Source: Syntrophomonas sp. UBA4922
Lineage (GTDB): Bacteria > Bacillota > Syntrophomonadia > Syntrophomonadales > Syntrophomonadaceae
Direction: 5' to 3'
Assembly: GCA_002398825.1 (NCBI GenBank)
Contig: DHBS01000038.1
Coordinates: 1-24,630 of the forward strand
DNA: 24,630 nucleotides
Shown: positions 22,755 through 24,630 of the stretch, in pieces
How positions within the stretch are numbered: the first letter of the stretch is position 1
Layout: the number at the start of each line of letters is the position of its first letter
Notes under the pieces: generated by a model
What the model was told of the DNA's origin: nothing
Seen by the model: only the letters and a program-made list of their open reading frames with translations
Database searches by the model: none
Position numbers and translations under genes: made by a program

Positions 22755-23430
22755 CTCCCCATACGGTTTTGATATATTTGGGCCGTTCCGCCGAATCATT
22801 CATTTTTTCCCGTAAATGCCGGATATGAACCATAACGGTGTTGTTGCTGCTGGTAAAATATTTTTCACCCCAAACCTGTTGGAACAACTCTTCGGAACTG
22901 ACCACCCGGCCGCGGTTGGAACATAAAACCCATAGAATCGAGAACTCTGTGGGAGTAAGGGAAAGTTGCCTCTCGTTTAACCTGCATTCATGGGTATCCT
23001 TGTCCAGCACCAGGCCCGAAAACGCGATCAGCCGCTCTTCACGGTCGGGCCCCGCAGTATTGTACCTGGTGAACCTGCGCAGCTGCGCCTTGACGCGGGC
23101 AACTAATTCCAAAGGCCGAAAAGGCTTGGTGATATAATCATCAGCCCCCAGGGTCAGCCCGGTAATTTTGTCAATTTCTTCTTCCTTGGCGGTCAGCATA
23201 ATGACCGGGTAGTTGTATTGTTCGCGGATTTGCCGGCAAATGGTGAATCCGTCGATATCGGGAAGCATCACATCTAAGATCGCCAGGTCCAATTTCTCTG
23301 TGCGAATGCAATTAAGGGCATCCTGCCCGGTATAGTATTTAAAAACCGTATAATTTTCGTTCTTTAGGTAGACTTCCACCAGATCCGCGATAGCTTGCTC
23401 ATCATCGACTATCAGGATATTAGCCGGCAT
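22732..23430 (-). CDS. vanR: VanR-like response regulator
   Basis: OmpR-family regulator of 232 residues. The receiver domain has the acidic pair D9-D10, phospho-acceptor D53 (LAILDVMLPDIDG) and conserved K102-region (DDYITKPFRPLELVARVKAQL); the winged-helix domain ends YIKTVWGVGYKIEK. Length, D53 and the two terminal blocks agree closely with VanR(A). GGGAGGG lies before the ATG at 23430 and a perfect TATAAT lies upstream. The partner is the overlapping kinase; the downstream carboxypeptidase is its likely target. Binding sites in the window could not be matched to a known VanR box. Confidence 0.92.
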   Translation of the reverse strand: MPANILIVDDEQAIADLVEVYLKNENYTVFKYYTGQDALNCIRTEKLDLAILDVMLPDIDGFTICRQIREQYNYPVIMLTAKEEEIDKITGLTLGADDYITKPFRPLELVARVKAQLRRFTRYNTAGPDREERLIAFSGLVLDKDTHECRLNERQLSLTPTEFSILWVLCSNRGRVVSSEELFQQVWGEKYFTSSNNTVMVHIRHLREKMNDSAERPKYIKTVWGVGYKIEK

Positions 23431-23469
23431 AAAATCAGCTTCCCTCCCAATAAGAATATGTCCATCATC

Positions 23470-23526
23470 ATTATACCCTCAAGCTAATGACCATTTAGCC
23501 GCAATTATCTTAATAAAAGCTTAAGA
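23470..23526 (-). promoter_or_regulatory. promoter of the vanRS-like operon with an upstream dyad
   Basis: On the minus strand a perfect TATAAT occupies 23475-23470, about 40 bases before the regulator ATG, with no good -35 at 17 bases. Upstream lies TCTTAA-GCTTTTA-TTAAGA (23526-23508), a perfect 6-bp inverted repeat. A weak -35 next to a dyad suits an activator-dependent, perhaps autoregulated promoter. Confidence 0.45.
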
Positions 23527-23550
23527 TTTTAATGAAGGGGGAGGATCAGA

Positions 23551-23622
23551 ATGCTGAATACTAATTCTATAAATCCTATAATTTTTCATCCCATTCAGAT
23601 ATCAATTTTGGAGCACCGGTAA
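23551..23622 (+). CDS. possible 23-residue peptide gene
   Basis: ATG 23551 is preceded by AAGGGGGAGG (about 7 bases away) and runs 24 codons to TAA at 23620. The peptide is hydrophobic with several Ile residues (NPIIFHPIQISIL) and has no signal peptide. It lies in the gap between the divergent regulator and CAP genes. Nothing else supports it; it may be a chance frame. Confidence 0.3.
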   Translation: MLNTNSINPIIFHPIQISILEHR

Positions 23623-23631
23623 CACCCCAAG

Positions 23632-23654
23632 AATAAGGTATGCAGGACCTTATT
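23632..23654. repeat. 8-bp perfect inverted repeat upstream of the CAP gene
   Basis: AATAAGGT (23632-23639) and ACCTTATT (23647-23654) surround the 7-base loop ATGCAGG. No T-run follows on either strand. It could be a regulatory site for the CAP gene or end the small frame before it. Confidence 0.4.
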
Positions 23655-23799
23655 CAACAAAGGTTGAGCAGGGCTGCCTGGCGGCTAAATACTGTTATTG
23701 GGATTTAAGGTTAAGACTGCAAAATTTGTCAATGGTTATATTTTACACTAGTAAACGGTAAGAACATTGGTTAATAATGTGGAAAAGGAGGTAGCAATC

Positions 23800-24510
23800 A
23801 TGAAAAAACTCTTCTCAGTAGTCTTGATGTTATTGTTTATATGCATCCCCCTGCAGATTCCCGATAACACCGCCCCGGTAGACGAAGTTGCAGGCGTCTT
23901 TACAAGCACCACTGTCAAACAAGTTCAGGTCACTGCCAGTACGGTGAATTTCAGGACCGGGGCCAGTACCAACCACAGGATTATAACCACTTACAAAAAA
24001 GGGACTGTTTTAGATGTTATCGGCAAGATCGGCAGATTTTATGTGGTCAAGAACAGTAAAGACACGGTAGGTTGTGTATCCGGAAATCTCGTTAAGCCTT
24101 ATACTCCTTCAACGTCTTCAGACGACAGCAATTTTTCCGCCATGCAAAACGAAATGCTGGGATACATAAATGCTGATCGCAAAGCCAATGGCCTGTCACC
24201 ATTGACTCTTACCAAAAAACTGTGCGATGGGGCTTACCTAAAATCCAAGGATATGGCAGTAAATAATTACTTCAGCCATACCTCGCCTACCTATGGCAGC
24301 CCTTTCAATATGATGCAAAGCCTGGGGATCAGCTACTCGGCCGCCGGTGAAAACATTGCCATAAACACTAGTGTTAAAGGGGCCCACAATGCCTTTATGA
24401 ATTCATCCGGCCATCGCGCCAATATACTCAGCAAGAGCTTCTCCAAAGTAGGTCTGGGCTTCTACCAGAAGGACAGGTCTATCTACGTTACGCAGTGGTT
24501 CACCAACTAA
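23800..24510 (+). CDS. secreted SH3b-CAP domain protein (236 aa)
   Basis: AAAAGGAGG is placed before ATG 23800; the upstream in-frame TTG at 23767 has no such site. A signal peptide (KKLFSVVLMLLFICIPLQ) precedes a bacterial SH3 domain (about 40-92, VNFRTGAST to GCVSGNLVK), often a cell-wall binder. A CAP/SCP domain fills about 112-236, with family marks FSHTSP, GENIA, GHRANIL and the end YVTQWF. Bacterial CAP proteins are secreted and common in spore-forming Clostridia, and the function is unknown in most. A weak promoter candidate, TTGTCA (23726-23731) with TAGTAA 17 bases on, lies upstream. It is oriented away from the vanRS-like operon. Confidence 0.92.
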   Translation: MKKLFSVVLMLLFICIPLQIPDNTAPVDEVAGVFTSTTVKQVQVTASTVNFRTGASTNHRIITTYKKGTVLDVIGKIGRFYVVKNSKDTVGCVSGNLVKPYTPSTSSDDSNFSAMQNEMLGYINADRKANGLSPLTLTKKLCDGAYLKSKDMAVNNYFSHTSPTYGSPFNMMQSLGISYSAAGENIAINTSVKGAHNAFMNSSGHRANILSKSFSKVGLGFYQKDRSIYVTQWFTN

Positions 24511-24567
24511 TCCCATGATAATCTGATCATAGGACTTAAGGCAAAAACCAGCTCTCGGAATTACCCC

Positions 24568-24593
24568 AAAAACAGAAGAGACGGCTCGGTCTC
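24568..24593 (-). terminator. possible minus-strand terminator at the right edge
   Basis: On the minus strand GAGAC-CGAGCC-GTCTC (24593-24578) is followed by TTCTGTTTTT. The stem is only 5 bp. It would end a gene that enters from the right edge. The last ~120 bases hold no gene that I can support. Confidence 0.35.
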
Positions 24594-24630
24594 GTTGCTG
24601 CGAGCGGTCCGCGCGAGTATTGTTAATAAT

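Noticed and set aside
20554..23430. A complete glycopeptide resistance operon
   Set aside because: No vanH dehydrogenase, D-Ala-D-Lac ligase or VanX dipeptidase is present, and the third gene is a serine carboxypeptidase and not VanY.
1..24630. Transposase, integrase or phage gene
   Set aside because: No recombinase motif, terminal inverted repeat pair or phage structural gene could be seen. The 3142-3418 gap has only short broken frames.

Overview
The window looks like a chromosomal segment of a Gram-positive (monoderm) anaerobe of the Bacillota, class Clostridia. The grounds are an S-layer-homology (SLH) surface protein, strong AGGAGG-type ribosome binding sites, GTG and TTG starts, a VanR/VanS-type two-component pair, a Sec-exported SH3b-CAP protein, and moderately GC-rich coding sequence with AT-rich gaps. 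Clostridia of the Desulfitobacterium/Syntrophomonas kind fit, but the genus cannot be fixed from the sequence.

Layout. (1) Bases 1-330: the 3' part of a tRNA-Ser(CGA), then an unidentified structured RNA ending in a strong intrinsic terminator. (2) 427-3141: a large SLH-domain surface protein whose N-terminal DUF6273-like domain is cut off and internally shortened, so probably a decaying gene. (3) 3419-4978, minus strand: a 519-residue HTH protein of unknown class, divergent from what follows. (4) 5130-20047, plus strand: an apparent operon of eleven genes. It encodes a small PH-like protein, two polytopic membrane proteins, a 1880-residue secreted protein, a gene overlapping it by ATGA, a zinc-ribbon protein, a zinc-ribbon/TM/ectodomain protein, a polytopic membrane protein, LemA, a DUF2207-type membrane protein and a last zinc-ribbon membrane protein. 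(5) 20230-20324: a complete tRNA-Ser(GGA) with its own promoter and terminator. (6) 23430-20554, minus strand: a vanR-vanS-like pair followed by a PBP-type D-Ala-D-Ala carboxypeptidase whose ribosome binding site lies in a perfect 12-bp hairpin. (7) 23800-24510: a secreted SH3b-CAP protein.

The most interesting part is region 4. The giant protein has a Sec signal peptide, a YHWNN-type beta domain, a Gly/Ala hydrophobic segment, 84 consecutive pentapeptide repeats of the form [F/Y][D/N]xxG, a Pro-rich linker, an alpha-helical pretoxin-like part, and a C-terminal ~250 residues. Their motif order (RP, K-x6-K, DxD, QH) resembles the edema factor/CyaA/ExoY class of nucleotidyl cyclase toxins. The overlapping downstream gene is placed as an immunity gene would be. 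The membrane, LemA, DUF2207 and zinc-ribbon genes read as an accessory or export set. I read this as a candidate polymorphic-toxin locus with its own envelope machinery; the cyclase activity and the role of the accessory genes are inferences.

The minus-strand block looks like a VanA-type sensor/regulator pair reused to control cell-wall D-Ala trimming. No vanH, vanA or vanX homologue is in the window.
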